DNA from: Pseudomonadota bacterium
GTDB lineage: Bacteria > Pseudomonadota > Alphaproteobacteria > UBA8366 > JADFVY01
Direction of reading: 5' to 3'
Assembly: GCA_015222795.1 (NCBI GenBank)
Contig: JADFVY010000133.1
Location: 1-26,664, forward strand
Length of the DNA stretch: 26,664 nucleotides
In this document: piece by piece, positions 8,012 to 15,510 of the stretch
How the letters are laid out: each line of letters opens with the position of its first letter
Position numbering within the stretch: position 1 is the stretch's first letter
The notes under the pieces: model-generated
Seen by the model: the letters and a program-made list of their open reading frames with translations, nothing else
What the model was told of the DNA's origin: nothing
Databases searched by the model: none
Program-made: the position numbers and the translations under genes

Positions 8012-8989
8012 TCAGTTGGCGAGCCCCAGCGCCTGTTCGACAAGGGCCGAGCCGCCCTCGACGTCGTCGCCGAACTGGGTGTAGATCGGCGCACTGGCCT
8101 TGACGAAGGCCGCCTTGTCGGCCTCGTTAATCGCCATCCCTCCGGCCTTGAGCTTGGCCAGCAGGTCGGTTTCCAGCTTCGCCGCATGCTCATAAACGAA
8201 GCCCTGGGTTTCCTTGGCGATTTTCTCAAGCTCGTCGCGGATGTCGGCGGGCAGGCTGTCCCATTTCTTCTTGCCGACCAGCGCATAGCCCGGGGTGTAT
8301 ACGTGGCCTGTCAGCGACAGGTACTTCTGCACTTCGTGGAACTTGGCGCTGTAAATGTTCGCGAACGGGTTCTCCTGGCCGTCCATCACGCCGGTCTGCA
8401 GCGCGACGAAAACCTCGGAGAAAGCCAGCGGCGTCGGATTGGCGCCATAAGCCTGGAACATCTTGACGCGCCATTTGCCCTTCGGCGTGCGCAGCTTGAT
8501 GCCGTCAAGGTCGCCCGGCACCACGATAGGCCGCACATTATTGGTGATGTGGCGGAAGCCGTTCTCCCACAGGGCGATGATCTTATAGCCCTTGGCCTCG
8601 ACCAGCGGGGCCAGCTTGCTCCAGAATATCTCCTTCTCGATCCGGCCCATATGGGCGCGGTCCTTAACCAGGTAAGGCATGTCGAACAGGCCGAACTGGT
8701 CGACAACCGACGTCATCACGCTGGACGGCAGAGAGAAGTCGACGGTGCCTAGTTTCAGCTTTTGCAGAAGTTCCTTGTCCTTGCCGAGCTGGCTGGAGCC
8801 GAAGACCTCGATCTTCACCTTGCCGGCCATTTGTTCATTTACACGCCGGGCGAATTCTTTCGCCGTTGCGTCAAACAGCGAGCCCGGTGCACCGACATGC
8901 CCGAACTTCATGGTGATTTCCGCGGCCGAAGCCGGAAGGGCGAAGCTCGCCGCCAGGGCGATGCCCGCTAACAGTTTTCCTAATCGCAT
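8012..8989 (-). CDS. dctP: TRAP transporter solute-binding protein DctP, 325 aa
   Basis: This is the periplasmic binding protein of the DctPQM transporter. The N-terminus (MRLGKLLAGIALAASFALPASAAEI) is a classical signal peptide, cleaved after the ASA at about residue 22. The DctP fold follows, with MKFGHVGAPGSLFDATAKEF, KIEVFGSSQLGKDKELLQKL, the ligand-site segment GIKLRTPKGKWRVKMFQAYG (the arginine that usually binds a substrate carboxylate is in KLRTP), and GVMDGQENPFANIYSAKFHE. A near-perfect AGGAGG precedes ATG at 8989. The gene follows the aminotransferase gene by 67 bp and is followed by a strong hairpin. Conservation of the KLRTP arginine suggests a carboxylate ligand; its identity is unknown. 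Confidence 0.97.
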   Translation of the reverse strand: MRLGKLLAGIALAASFALPASAAEITMKFGHVGAPGSLFDATAKEFARRVNEQMAGKVKIEVFGSSQLGKDKELLQKLKLGTVDFSLPSSVMTSVVDQFGLFDMPYLVKDRAHMGRIEKEIFWSKLAPLVEAKGYKIIALWENGFRHITNNVRPIVVPGDLDGIKLRTPKGKWRVKMFQAYGANPTPLAFSEVFVALQTGVMDGQENPFANIYSAKFHEVQKYLSLTGHVYTPGYALVGKKKWDSLPADIRDELEKIAKETQGFVYEHAAKLETDLLAKLKAGGMAINEADKAAFVKASAPIYTQFGDDVEGGSALVEQALGLAN

Positions 8990-9056
8990 AGTTTCCTCCT
9001 TGCAGGGTTATATGTTTATAGTTTTGCCTTCTTAAGTTTCTCGCGGGAGGCATCCG

Positions 9057-10235
9057 CTATTCGTTCCGTCTCTCCGCCAGAAATTCCATGGCCGCCATCA
9101 CGCCGCGGGGTTGATGCGGAACACCCGCGATCGACAGGCCCATTTCAACGCCAGTCAGCGCGCCCATCAGCATCAGCTCGTTGAAATCGCCCAGATGGCC
9201 GATGCGGAAAACCTTGCCGGCGACCTTGCTTAATCCGGTGCCCAGCGACATGTCGAAGCGATCCAGGATCACCTTTCGCAGCGCGTCGGCATCGTGGCCG
9301 TCGGGCATAAGAACCGCAGTCAACGAACTGCTGTATTCGTTATCATTGGCGCAAAGATTTTCCAGGCCCCAGCCGCGAACGGCGCGGCGCGTGGCCTCGG
9401 CCAGACGGCGATGACGGGCGAAGACATTGTCCAGCCCTTCCTCGTCCAGCAGCATTTCCAACGCCTCACGCAAGCCATACAGCAAGTTGGTTGCGGGAGT
9501 GTAGGGAAAATACCCTTGTTTGTTCGGCCCGCGCATTTCCGACCAGTCCCAGTATGACCGGGGCATGGTGGAGGATTCGGCCGCCGCCCATGCCTTCGGC
9601 CCAACCGCATTAAAACACAACCCCGGCGGCAGCATCAGGCCTTTTTGCGAGCCGCCGATGGTGACGTCGACACCCCATTCGTCGTGGCGATAGTCGATCG
9701 AGGCCAGCGACGAGATTGTATCGGCCATCAGCAACGCCGGATGCCCGGCCCCGTCGATTGCCTTGCGCACGGCGGCGATATCGCTGACGGCCCCGGTCGA
9801 GGTTTCGTTATGGACCACGCAGACGGCCTTGATTTCATGGGCCTTGTCTTCGGCGAGGCGCGCGCCGATGGCGCCGGCATCCGCGCCGCGCCGCCAGTCG
9901 CCCTCTATCAGTTCGACCTTCAGCCCCAACCGATTGGCCAGTCCCGACCACAGCGCCGCGAAGTGGCCGGTCTCGTACATCAAAACATGATCGCCGGGCG
10001 ACAACACATTGACCAGGGCGGCTTCCCAGGCACCTGTTCCCGAGCCGGGATAGATAATGACGTCGCCTTCGGTCTGGAAAACCCGCTTCATGCCGGCGAG
10101 ACATTCCTGGCCGAGCTCTGCAAACTCGGGACCGCGATGATCGACGACCGGACCGTCCATGGCCCGAAGCACCCTGTCCGGGACGTTGGTCGGCCCGGGA
10201 ATCTGCAGAAAATGGCGACCGCTTCGGAAAGTCAT
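9057..10235 (-). CDS. Class V aminotransferase, serine/alanine-glyoxylate type, 392 aa
   Basis: This is a PLP-dependent aminotransferase of the alanine/serine-glyoxylate group, which usually uses glyoxylate as amino acceptor to give glycine. Signature blocks are FLQIPGPTNVPDRVLRAMDG, PGSGTGAWEAAL, VVHNETSTGAV at 140-150, MADTISSLASIDYR, and GGSQKGLMLPPGL with the PLP lysine at 198. The terminal RIGHLGDFNELML block carries the carboxylate-binding arginine. It is the first gene of the operon that contains the TRAP genes and allA, and GAGAG precedes its ATG. In purine-degrading bacteria a related enzyme (PucG type) uses ureidoglycine with glyoxylate; the AllA-like gene makes that idea worth testing. 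The sequence as a whole resembles serine-glyoxylate aminotransferases. The amino donor is not decided. Confidence 0.93.
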   Translation of the reverse strand: MTFRSGRHFLQIPGPTNVPDRVLRAMDGPVVDHRGPEFAELGQECLAGMKRVFQTEGDVIIYPGSGTGAWEAALVNVLSPGDHVLMYETGHFAALWSGLANRLGLKVELIEGDWRRGADAGAIGARLAEDKAHEIKAVCVVHNETSTGAVSDIAAVRKAIDGAGHPALLMADTISSLASIDYRHDEWGVDVTIGGSQKGLMLPPGLCFNAVGPKAWAAAESSTMPRSYWDWSEMRGPNKQGYFPYTPATNLLYGLREALEMLLDEEGLDNVFARHRRLAEATRRAVRGWGLENLCANDNEYSSSLTAVLMPDGHDADALRKVILDRFDMSLGTGLSKVAGKVFRIGHLGDFNELMLMGALTGVEMGLSIAGVPHQPRGVMAAMEFLAERRNE

Positions 10236-10308
10236 TCGGTTTCTCTCAATTGTTTTTCGACCTTGTTTCGAATTCAGTGCGGCCGCTGCCTATGCCTCGT
10301 TGGAAACT

Positions 10309-10318
10309 TTGCATACAA
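10309..10318. promoter_or_regulatory. Candidate GntR operator, site 1
   Basis: TTGCATACAA lies about 73 bp upstream of the aminotransferase start codon. It differs by one base from the perfect palindrome TTGTATACAA found 108 bp away in the same divergent region. The GTAT/ATAC core resembles operators of FadR/VanR-type GntR regulators. Binding by the neighbouring regulator is inferred. Confidence 0.6.
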
Positions 10319-10416
10319 TCCTGGCCGGGGCAAGGCTCTAAATTAATGTTCCCGATTCCGCTATATCACTAGTTTCCCACATATAGGCGAATGCAGCCGC
10401 AGAGGATTTAGTTTTG

Positions 10417-10426
10417 TTGTATACAA
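10417..10426. promoter_or_regulatory. Candidate GntR operator, site 2 (perfect palindrome)
   Basis: TTGTATACAA is a perfect 10-bp palindrome about 48 bp upstream of the dehydrogenase start codon. Together with site 1 it places one copy in front of each divergent operon. The centre-to-centre distance of 108 bp is close to a whole number of helical turns, which would suit looping or cooperative binding by a GntR dimer. Confidence 0.68.
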
Positions 10427-10474
10427 ATACTTCTGAACGCTTGACCGTTCCTCACAAACGGGGTACCCGGCAAC

Positions 10475-13405
10475 ATGCCGAACGAACATGCAGCCACAAC
10501 CGCGCTAACGCGGGACGACTCGGATAGCCCGCTGGCAAGACGCCTGAGCCGGGAAACACGGGCCGAAATACTATTCGATCCTTTCAGCCGCGGGCGCTAC
10601 AGCACCGATGCCTCGATTTACCAGATCATGCCGGTGGGCGTGGTCGTGCCACGCGGCGTGGATGACATCCGGGCCGTGATCCAGATCGCCCGGGACGAAG
10701 GCGTGCCGGTACTGCCGCGCGGCGCGGGCACCTCGCAATGCGGCCAGACGGTCGGCGAGGCGCTGATCATCGACACCAGCAAATATCTGCGCGACGTGGT
10801 CTCGCTGGACAAGGAAAACCACCGGGTTCGCGTGCGGCCCGGCATCGTGCTGGACCATCTGAACGCTTACTTGAAACCGCACGGCCTGTTCTTCCCGGTT
10901 GATGTGTCGCCCGCCAATCGCGCCACCATCGGCGGCATGACCGGCAACAACAGCTGCGGCTCGCGCTCCATCCGTTACGGCAACATGGTCCATAATGTTC
11001 GGTCGATCGAGGCGATTCTCGCCGACGGGACAGAGGCCGACTTCGGCGCCGCGCCGGGCAATCTGGCCGAACTGGAATCGCCCGCGCGCTATATCGAACT
11101 GGTGCAGCACATGCGAGCCCTGGGCCTGCGCGAGGCCGCCGAAATCGACGCGCGCATCCCCAAGCTGCTGCGCAAGGTCGGCGGCTATAATATCGAATCG
11201 ATCGACCCGGCCGGTCACAACATGGCCAGCCTGCTGGTGGGATCGGAAGGCACGCTGGCCTTCTTCCACGAGATCGAGCTGGATTTGCAGCCGATTCCGG
11301 AACACAAGGTCCTGGGCATCTGCCATTTCCCGACCTTCCGCGCGGCCATGGAAGCGACCCGGCATATCGTCGAGCTGGACCCGGCGGCGGTCGAACTGGT
11401 GGACCGCACCATGATCGACCTGTCCCGTGAAATCCCCATGTTCCGCGCCACCGTCGACAGCTTCGTGCGCGGCCGGCCGGACTCGCTGCTGCTGGTTGAA
11501 TTCGCCGGCGAGGATCTTGAGGCGCAGAAACGCAGTCTCGCCGGCCTGGTCGAACTGATGGGAGATCTGGGCTATCCGGACGCGGTCGTCGAGGTTACCG
11601 ACCCCGCCTTCCAGCGCGACGTCTGGGAAGTCCGCAAGGCCGGGCTGAACATCATGATGTCGATGAAGGGCGAGGGAAAACCGGTCTCCTTCATCGAGGA
11701 TTGCGCCGTGCCGCTGGATAATCTGGCCGACTATACCGAGCGCCTGAACGGCGTGTTCGAAAAGCACGGCACCAGCGGCACTTGGTACGCCCATGCCTCG
11801 GTCGGCACGCTGCATGTACGCCCTGTCCTGAACATGAAAGAGGGCACGGATGTCACGAAAATGCGCGAAATCACCGAGGAAGCCTTCGCCATGGTGCGCG
11901 AGTACAAAGGCTCGTTTTCGGGCGAGCATGGCGACGGGCTGGTGCGATCGGAACATCTGGAGACCATGTACGGGTCGAAAATCGCCCGCGCATTCGAGGA
12001 CGTGAAAGACAGGTTCGACCCGGCTGGCCTGTTCAATCCGGGCAAGATCGTGCGCCCCTCGAAAATGGACGACCGGTCGCTGTTCCGCTATCCGCCGGGC
12101 TATGCGCCACAGCCCATGGAAACCGCGCTGGACTGGTCTGAATGGGGCGGTTTCCCGGCGGCGGTGGAGATGTGCAACAACAACGGCACCTGCCGCAAGG
12201 CGAGCCCCGGCGTGATGTGCCCCTCATACCGCGCCACCGGCGACGAAACCCACGTCACCCGCGGCCGCGCCAACGCGCTGCGCCTGGCGATCACCGGGCA
12301 GTTGGGGCCGGATGCGCTGACTTCGCCGGACATGAAGGCGGCGATGGATCTGTGCATCGGCTGCAAGGGCTGCAAGCGGGAATGCCCGACCGGCGTCGAC
12401 ATGGCGCGCATGAAATACGAATTTCTGGCCCAGTGGCGCCGCAAGCACCGGCTGAGCCTGCGCGACCGCCTGGTCGCCTTCATGCCCCTCTATGCGCCCT
12501 GGGCGGCGCGCGTCGGGCCGTTATTGAACCTGCGCAACCGCTTTGGCCCGTTGGCGGTGCTGGGCGAATGGATCACGGGTTTCAGCGCGCGGCGCAAGCT
12601 GCCCGAATGGCGCCGCGACTGGTTCCGCCATGACCAGTCGCCCGCCGGGCCGGAGGGCGGGCGCGAGGTCGTTCTGTTCGTCGACAGCTTCAACACCTGG
12701 TTCGAGCCGGAAAACGCCCGCGCCGCCGTGAAGGTGCTGGCCGCCGCCGGTTATCGTGTCCACATCGCCCGCGCGCCGGAAGGCGGCCGGGCACTCTGCT
12801 GCGGCCGGACCCTGCTGGCCGCGGGGCTGGTCGACGAGGCCCGCGCCGAGGCCAGCCGCATGATCGAGGCGCTGCGGCCTTGGGTAGACAAGGGCGCGCC
12901 GATCGTCGGACTGGAACCATCCTGCCTGTTCTCGCTGCGCGACGAATTCAAGGCGATGCTGCCGGGCGAGGACAGCGCCAGACTGGCTGAGCTTTCCATG
13001 CTGTTCGAGGAATTCATCGCCCGCGAGGCGGAAGCCGGACGTTTCAAATTGGACCTGGAGCCCGCGGCGGGCGGCAAGGCGCTGCTGCACGGCCATTGTC
13101 ACCAGAAGGCCCTTGGCGCGATGGGACCGGTTGAGAAAACCCTGTCGCTGGTGCCGGGCTTGAACGTGGAAACCATCGAGTCCACATGTTGCGGGATGGC
13201 CGGCGCTTTCGGCTATGAGGCCGAACATTACGACATATCGATAAAAATTGGTGAAATTGATGTGTTTCCGGCGGTGCGCGCGGCGGGAAATGACGTTATG
13301 ATAGTGGCTGACGGCATCAGTTGCCGGCACCAGATCAAGGACGGGACGGAACGAAAACCGGTCCATGTCGCAAGGATTCTGGCGGACGCCTTGCGTGAAA
13401 GATGA
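10475..13405 (+). CDS. Fused FAD/Fe-S 2-hydroxyacid dehydrogenase (GlcD+GlcF-like), 976 aa
   Basis: This protein joins an FAD-linked oxidase to an iron-sulfur electron-transfer module. Residues 50-280 form the FAD-binding PCMH domain (PRGAGTSQCGQTVG at 81-94; GGMTGNNSCGSRSIRYGN at 153-170). Residues 285-530 are the FAD-oxidase C-terminal domain (HASVGTLHVRPVLNMK at 440-455; GSFSGEHGDGLVRSE at 479-493). Residues 565-640 hold a ferredoxin-like region with Cys567, Cys573, Cys582 and the CIGCKGCKRECP cluster (Cys627, 630, 633, 637). The C-terminal third has CCG-type motifs (LCCGRT, HGHCHQK, STCCGMAG) as in GlcF and heterodisulfide reductase. This layout matches YdiJ/D-2-hydroxyglutarate or D-lactate dehydrogenases and glycolate oxidase split over two genes elsewhere. 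It probably oxidises a D-2-hydroxyacid, perhaps glycolate, passing electrons to the quinone pool. The GntR gene follows after 13 bp. Confidence 0.94.
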   Translation: MPNEHAATTALTRDDSDSPLARRLSRETRAEILFDPFSRGRYSTDASIYQIMPVGVVVPRGVDDIRAVIQIARDEGVPVLPRGAGTSQCGQTVGEALIIDTSKYLRDVVSLDKENHRVRVRPGIVLDHLNAYLKPHGLFFPVDVSPANRATIGGMTGNNSCGSRSIRYGNMVHNVRSIEAILADGTEADFGAAPGNLAELESPARYIELVQHMRALGLREAAEIDARIPKLLRKVGGYNIESIDPAGHNMASLLVGSEGTLAFFHEIELDLQPIPEHKVLGICHFPTFRAAMEATRHIVELDPAAVELVDRTMIDLSREIPMFRATVDSFVRGRPDSLLLVEFAGEDLEAQKRSLAGLVELMGDLGYPDAVVEVTDPAFQRDVWEVRKAGLNIMMSMKGEGKPVSFIEDCAVPLDNLADYTERLNGVFEKHGTSGTWYAHASVGTLHVRPVLNMKEGTDVTKMREITEEAFAMVREYKGSFSGEHGDGLVRSEHLETMYGSKIARAFEDVKDRFDPAGLFNPGKIVRPSKMDDRSLFRYPPGYAPQPMETALDWSEWGGFPAAVEMCNNNGTCRKASPGVMCPSYRATGDETHVTRGRANALRLAITGQLGPDALTSPDMKAAMDLCIGCKGCKRECPTGVDMARMKYEFLAQWRRKHRLSLRDRLVAFMPLYAPWAARVGPLLNLRNRFGPLAVLGEWITGFSARRKLPEWRRDWFRHDQSPAGPEGGREVVLFVDSFNTWFEPENARAAVKVLAAAGYRVHIARAPEGGRALCCGRTLLAAGLVDEARAEASRMIEALRPWVDKGAPIVGLEPSCLFSLRDEFKAMLPGEDSARLAELSMLFEEFIAREAEAGRFKLDLEPAAGGKALLHGHCHQKALGAMGPVEKTLSLVPGLNVETIESTCCGMAGAFGYEAEHYDISIKIGEIDVFPAVRAAGNDVMIVADGISCRHQIKDGTERKPVHVARILADALRER

Positions 13406-13418
13406 GGGTGTGTATGTC

Positions 13419-14135
13419 ATGACCGAGAATAGTTGGGAAAGTGCGGATCTGGAGGAGGAATATCCGGAACGCCGCTCGCGTCGCCCCTTGCATGAGGAGG
13501 CCGCGGAACGCCTGCGCGACATGATTGTCGAGGGCGAACTGACACCGGGCGAACGCATCACCGAACAGTCGCTGTGCGACCGCATGGGTCTGTCGCGCAC
13601 GCCGTTGCGCGAGGCCATCAAGACGCTGACGTCGGAAGGCCTGATCCTGTTGCAGCCCAACCGCGGTGCATCGGTTGCCTCGCCAAGCCTGGAAGATATT
13701 GAAGATACTTTCCGTGTTATCGGAGTACTGGAAGCGCTGGCGGGGGAGTTGGCCTGCGGCAATCTTGGCGATGACGATGTCGCCGAAATCCGCGTGCTGC
13801 ACTACCAGATGGCCCTGCACAGGACACGCGGCGAACGGCTGGAATATTTCAAGCTGAACCAGCGGATCCATGAAAAAATCGTCGAATTGTCCGGCAATGC
13901 GGTGCTGCTGGAAACCCACAGGCGGCTCGGCGGCCGTATCCGCCGGCACCGTTTCGCCGCGAACATGGCGGCGGAACGATGGGACCAGGCGATCCGCGAG
14001 CATGAGGAAATGCTGGAGGCACTGGACGAGCGCGATGGCGTACGACTGGCGGAAATACTGCGCCGGCATCTCGACAACAAACGCGCGGCGGCCGAAAACG
14101 CGACCGCGGCCGAACGCAAAAACGCCGCCGATTAA
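13419..14135 (+). CDS. GntR family transcriptional regulator, FCD (FadR-type) subfamily, 238 aa
   Basis: The N-terminal winged helix runs from about residue 20 to 90, with LHEEAAERLRDMIVEGELTP, GERITEQSLCDRMGLSRTPLREAIKTL (split here for length as GERITEQSLCDRMG and LSRTPLREAIKTL) and LQPNRGASV. The helical FCD ligand-binding domain follows, with LEALAGELAC, LNQRIHEKIVELSGN, and a REHEEMLEAL segment. His residues in the RIHEK and REHEE segments fit the usual metal/effector site. I chose ATG at 13419 because GAGGG lies about 10 nt upstream; an ATG at 13365 in the same frame would overlap the dehydrogenase by 41 bp and has no good ribosome site. It is cotranscribed with the dehydrogenase. It likely controls both divergent operons through the TTGyATACAA sites, responding to a small carboxylate. 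Confidence 0.93.
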   Translation: MTENSWESADLEEEYPERRSRRPLHEEAAERLRDMIVEGELTPGERITEQSLCDRMGLSRTPLREAIKTLTSEGLILLQPNRGASVASPSLEDIEDTFRVIGVLEALAGELACGNLGDDDVAEIRVLHYQMALHRTRGERLEYFKLNQRIHEKIVELSGNAVLLETHRRLGGRIRRHRFAANMAAERWDQAIREHEEMLEALDERDGVRLAEILRRHLDNKRAAAENATAAERKNAAD

Positions 14136-14204
14136 CCTTTTGCAAACCCGAATCAGGCTGAATGCTCCTTGGTATTATGTAATTCATTTTCCGAGGCGAG
14201 GGTC

Positions 14205-14702
14205 ATGATCCGGTTTTTCCGTAAATTTCAGATAAAACAGGCGACCATGTTGCTGCTGGTCGCAACGATCCTCGCGGCCTGCGGCGGCGGCGGGACCGCG
14301 ACGGGCCAGGCCAAGGCGCCGCCGGCCGACATCCCCTACAAGCTGGGCAAGCCTTACAAGGTGGCGGGTGTGCGCTACGTGCCGCGCGACGACCGGTCCT
14401 ACGACCGCACCGGCATGGCCTCATGGTACGGCAAGGACTTCCACGGCAAGCCCACCGCCACCGGCCGCAAATACAATATGTACGAGATGACGGCGGCCCA
14501 CACGACCCTGCCCACCGGCACCCAGGTAAGGGTCACTAATCTGGCGAACGGCCGCTCGGTCATCGTCGTCATCGCCGACCGCGGCCCGTTCAGCAAGAAG
14601 CGCATCATCGATCTTTCATACGCCGCCGCCAAGCATCTGGGTTTCATAAAACAGGGCACGGCAAAGGTCCGGGTCACCTATTACAAACCGGCCCGCGGTT
14701 AG
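14205..14702 (+). CDS. rlpA: RlpA-like septal-ring lipoprotein / lytic transglycosylase domain, 165 aa
   Basis: RlpA proteins bind or cut denuded peptidoglycan at the division site. The N-terminus is a lipoprotein signal with lipobox ILAAC (acylated Cys26), followed by a linker and a double-psi beta-barrel at about residues 68-160. Key blocks are GMASWYGKDFHGKPTATG at 70-87, TAAHTTLPTG with the candidate catalytic His99, and VIADRGPF with candidate Asp125, as known in P. aeruginosa RlpA. No SPOR domain is present, so it is the short form. ATG at 14205 is chosen because it gives the lipoprotein signal and has GAGG 8 nt upstream; a longer frame from 14169 adds 12 residues that spoil the signal. 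A -10-like TATTAT lies at 14173-14178, without a clear -35. It ends 5 bp from the convergent next gene. Confidence 0.92.
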   Translation: MIRFFRKFQIKQATMLLLVATILAACGGGGTATGQAKAPPADIPYKLGKPYKVAGVRYVPRDDRSYDRTGMASWYGKDFHGKPTATGRKYNMYEMTAAHTTLPTGTQVRVTNLANGRSVIVVIADRGPFSKKRIIDLSYAAAKHLGFIKQGTAKVRVTYYKPARG

Positions 14703-14707
14703 AGCCG

Positions 14708-15427
14708 TTATTTCAGGGCCTCGCGGACGGCCGCGATCTGGTCGTCCACCGAGATCGGGCATTCGGCCGTGACCTCCAACGCGCGGTCTTCGTAGACGTC
14801 GGCGCTATCGTTTTCCGCGGCCCAGTTATCGACAACATTGTCGCGTTCCTTGATCAGGGCGCGAATCTGCGGCCGGAACAGGGTCAACATGTTCGTAACC
14901 CAGATATTGACGGCCCAGGACGGCCGCACATGGTCGATCTGAAAATAGCTGAGCATCCGGATCACGTCCTCGGCCTTGTACCAGACCTCACCCGTCACCC
15001 AGCGGTTGGTGGTGAACAATTTAATGGGGAGACCGCCCGAATCGCAGGAAATGGCGACCAGATGGCTCAGCGCGTCGTTTTCTCCCTCCGGCGCCGTGTA
15101 TTCCGGCACGGGCGCGGGTTCGATCCCCGGCGGCATGCCCTTGGGGCGCAGGAATGTGTGGAAATGGCCGTGCTCTCCGGGGCGTTCGTCCTTTGGATGG
15201 GCGTGATAGTAAAATTGCGCGTTGCTACGCGGATCGAATACATCGCCCTCGGGGTAATGGTTCCATTCGTAAAATGTCGTGCTCTCGGTCAATAGTTCGC
15301 CAACGACATTGTCGCTGGTATTTCCCAGAACACGTATAGTTTCAAGCACTTTACCGCCAGCCTCAAGCATAGCTTCAAGCTCGCCCCGCGGCAGGCTGCT
15401 GAAATCGACAGGTTCAAAATCCGTCAC
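14708..15427 (-). CDS. Conserved hypothetical protein with histidine cluster, 239 aa
   Basis: I do not recognise a characterised family; it may belong to a DUF known in alphaproteobacteria, but I cannot name it with confidence. It has no signal peptide or membrane segment. The central part carries YYHAHP (His75, His77) and, ten residues on, GEHGHFHTFL (His86, 88, 90), an HxH...HxHxH arrangement that could bind a metal ion. Other distinct features are LPIKLFTTNRWVTGEVWY at 134-151 and an acidic, helical C-terminus. The gene lies 83 bp downstream of the formylglycine-enzyme-like lipoprotein gene on the same strand and could be cotranscribed with it. The 5-bp gap to convergent rlpA leaves no room for a separate terminator. 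Confidence 0.85.
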   Translation of the reverse strand: MTDFEPVDFSSLPRGELEAMLEAGGKVLETIRVLGNTSDNVVGELLTESTTFYEWNHYPEGDVFDPRSNAQFYYHAHPKDERPGEHGHFHTFLRPKGMPPGIEPAPVPEYTAPEGENDALSHLVAISCDSGGLPIKLFTTNRWVTGEVWYKAEDVIRMLSYFQIDHVRPSWAVNIWVTNMLTLFRPQIRALIKERDNVVDNWAAENDSADVYEDRALEVTAECPISVDDQIAAVREALK

Positions 15428-15510
15428 TGATATTTATCCCTTGTTTTTGTCGGGACTTTTTATCAGGGCGGCCAACTTCCTGCAAATCACCAATTCCTGA
15501 GCGGCCATGG

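Noticed and set aside
10441..10468. TTGACC as a -35 box for the fused dehydrogenase gene
   Set aside because: At 17 bp the facing hexamer is TACCCG, a poor -10 match, and it would leave almost no leader before the ATG at 10475.
10571..11956. Minus-strand open frame of about 460 codons
   Set aside because: It is antisense to the fused dehydrogenase, with no family resemblance and the His/Arg/Asp-rich composition of a shadow frame.
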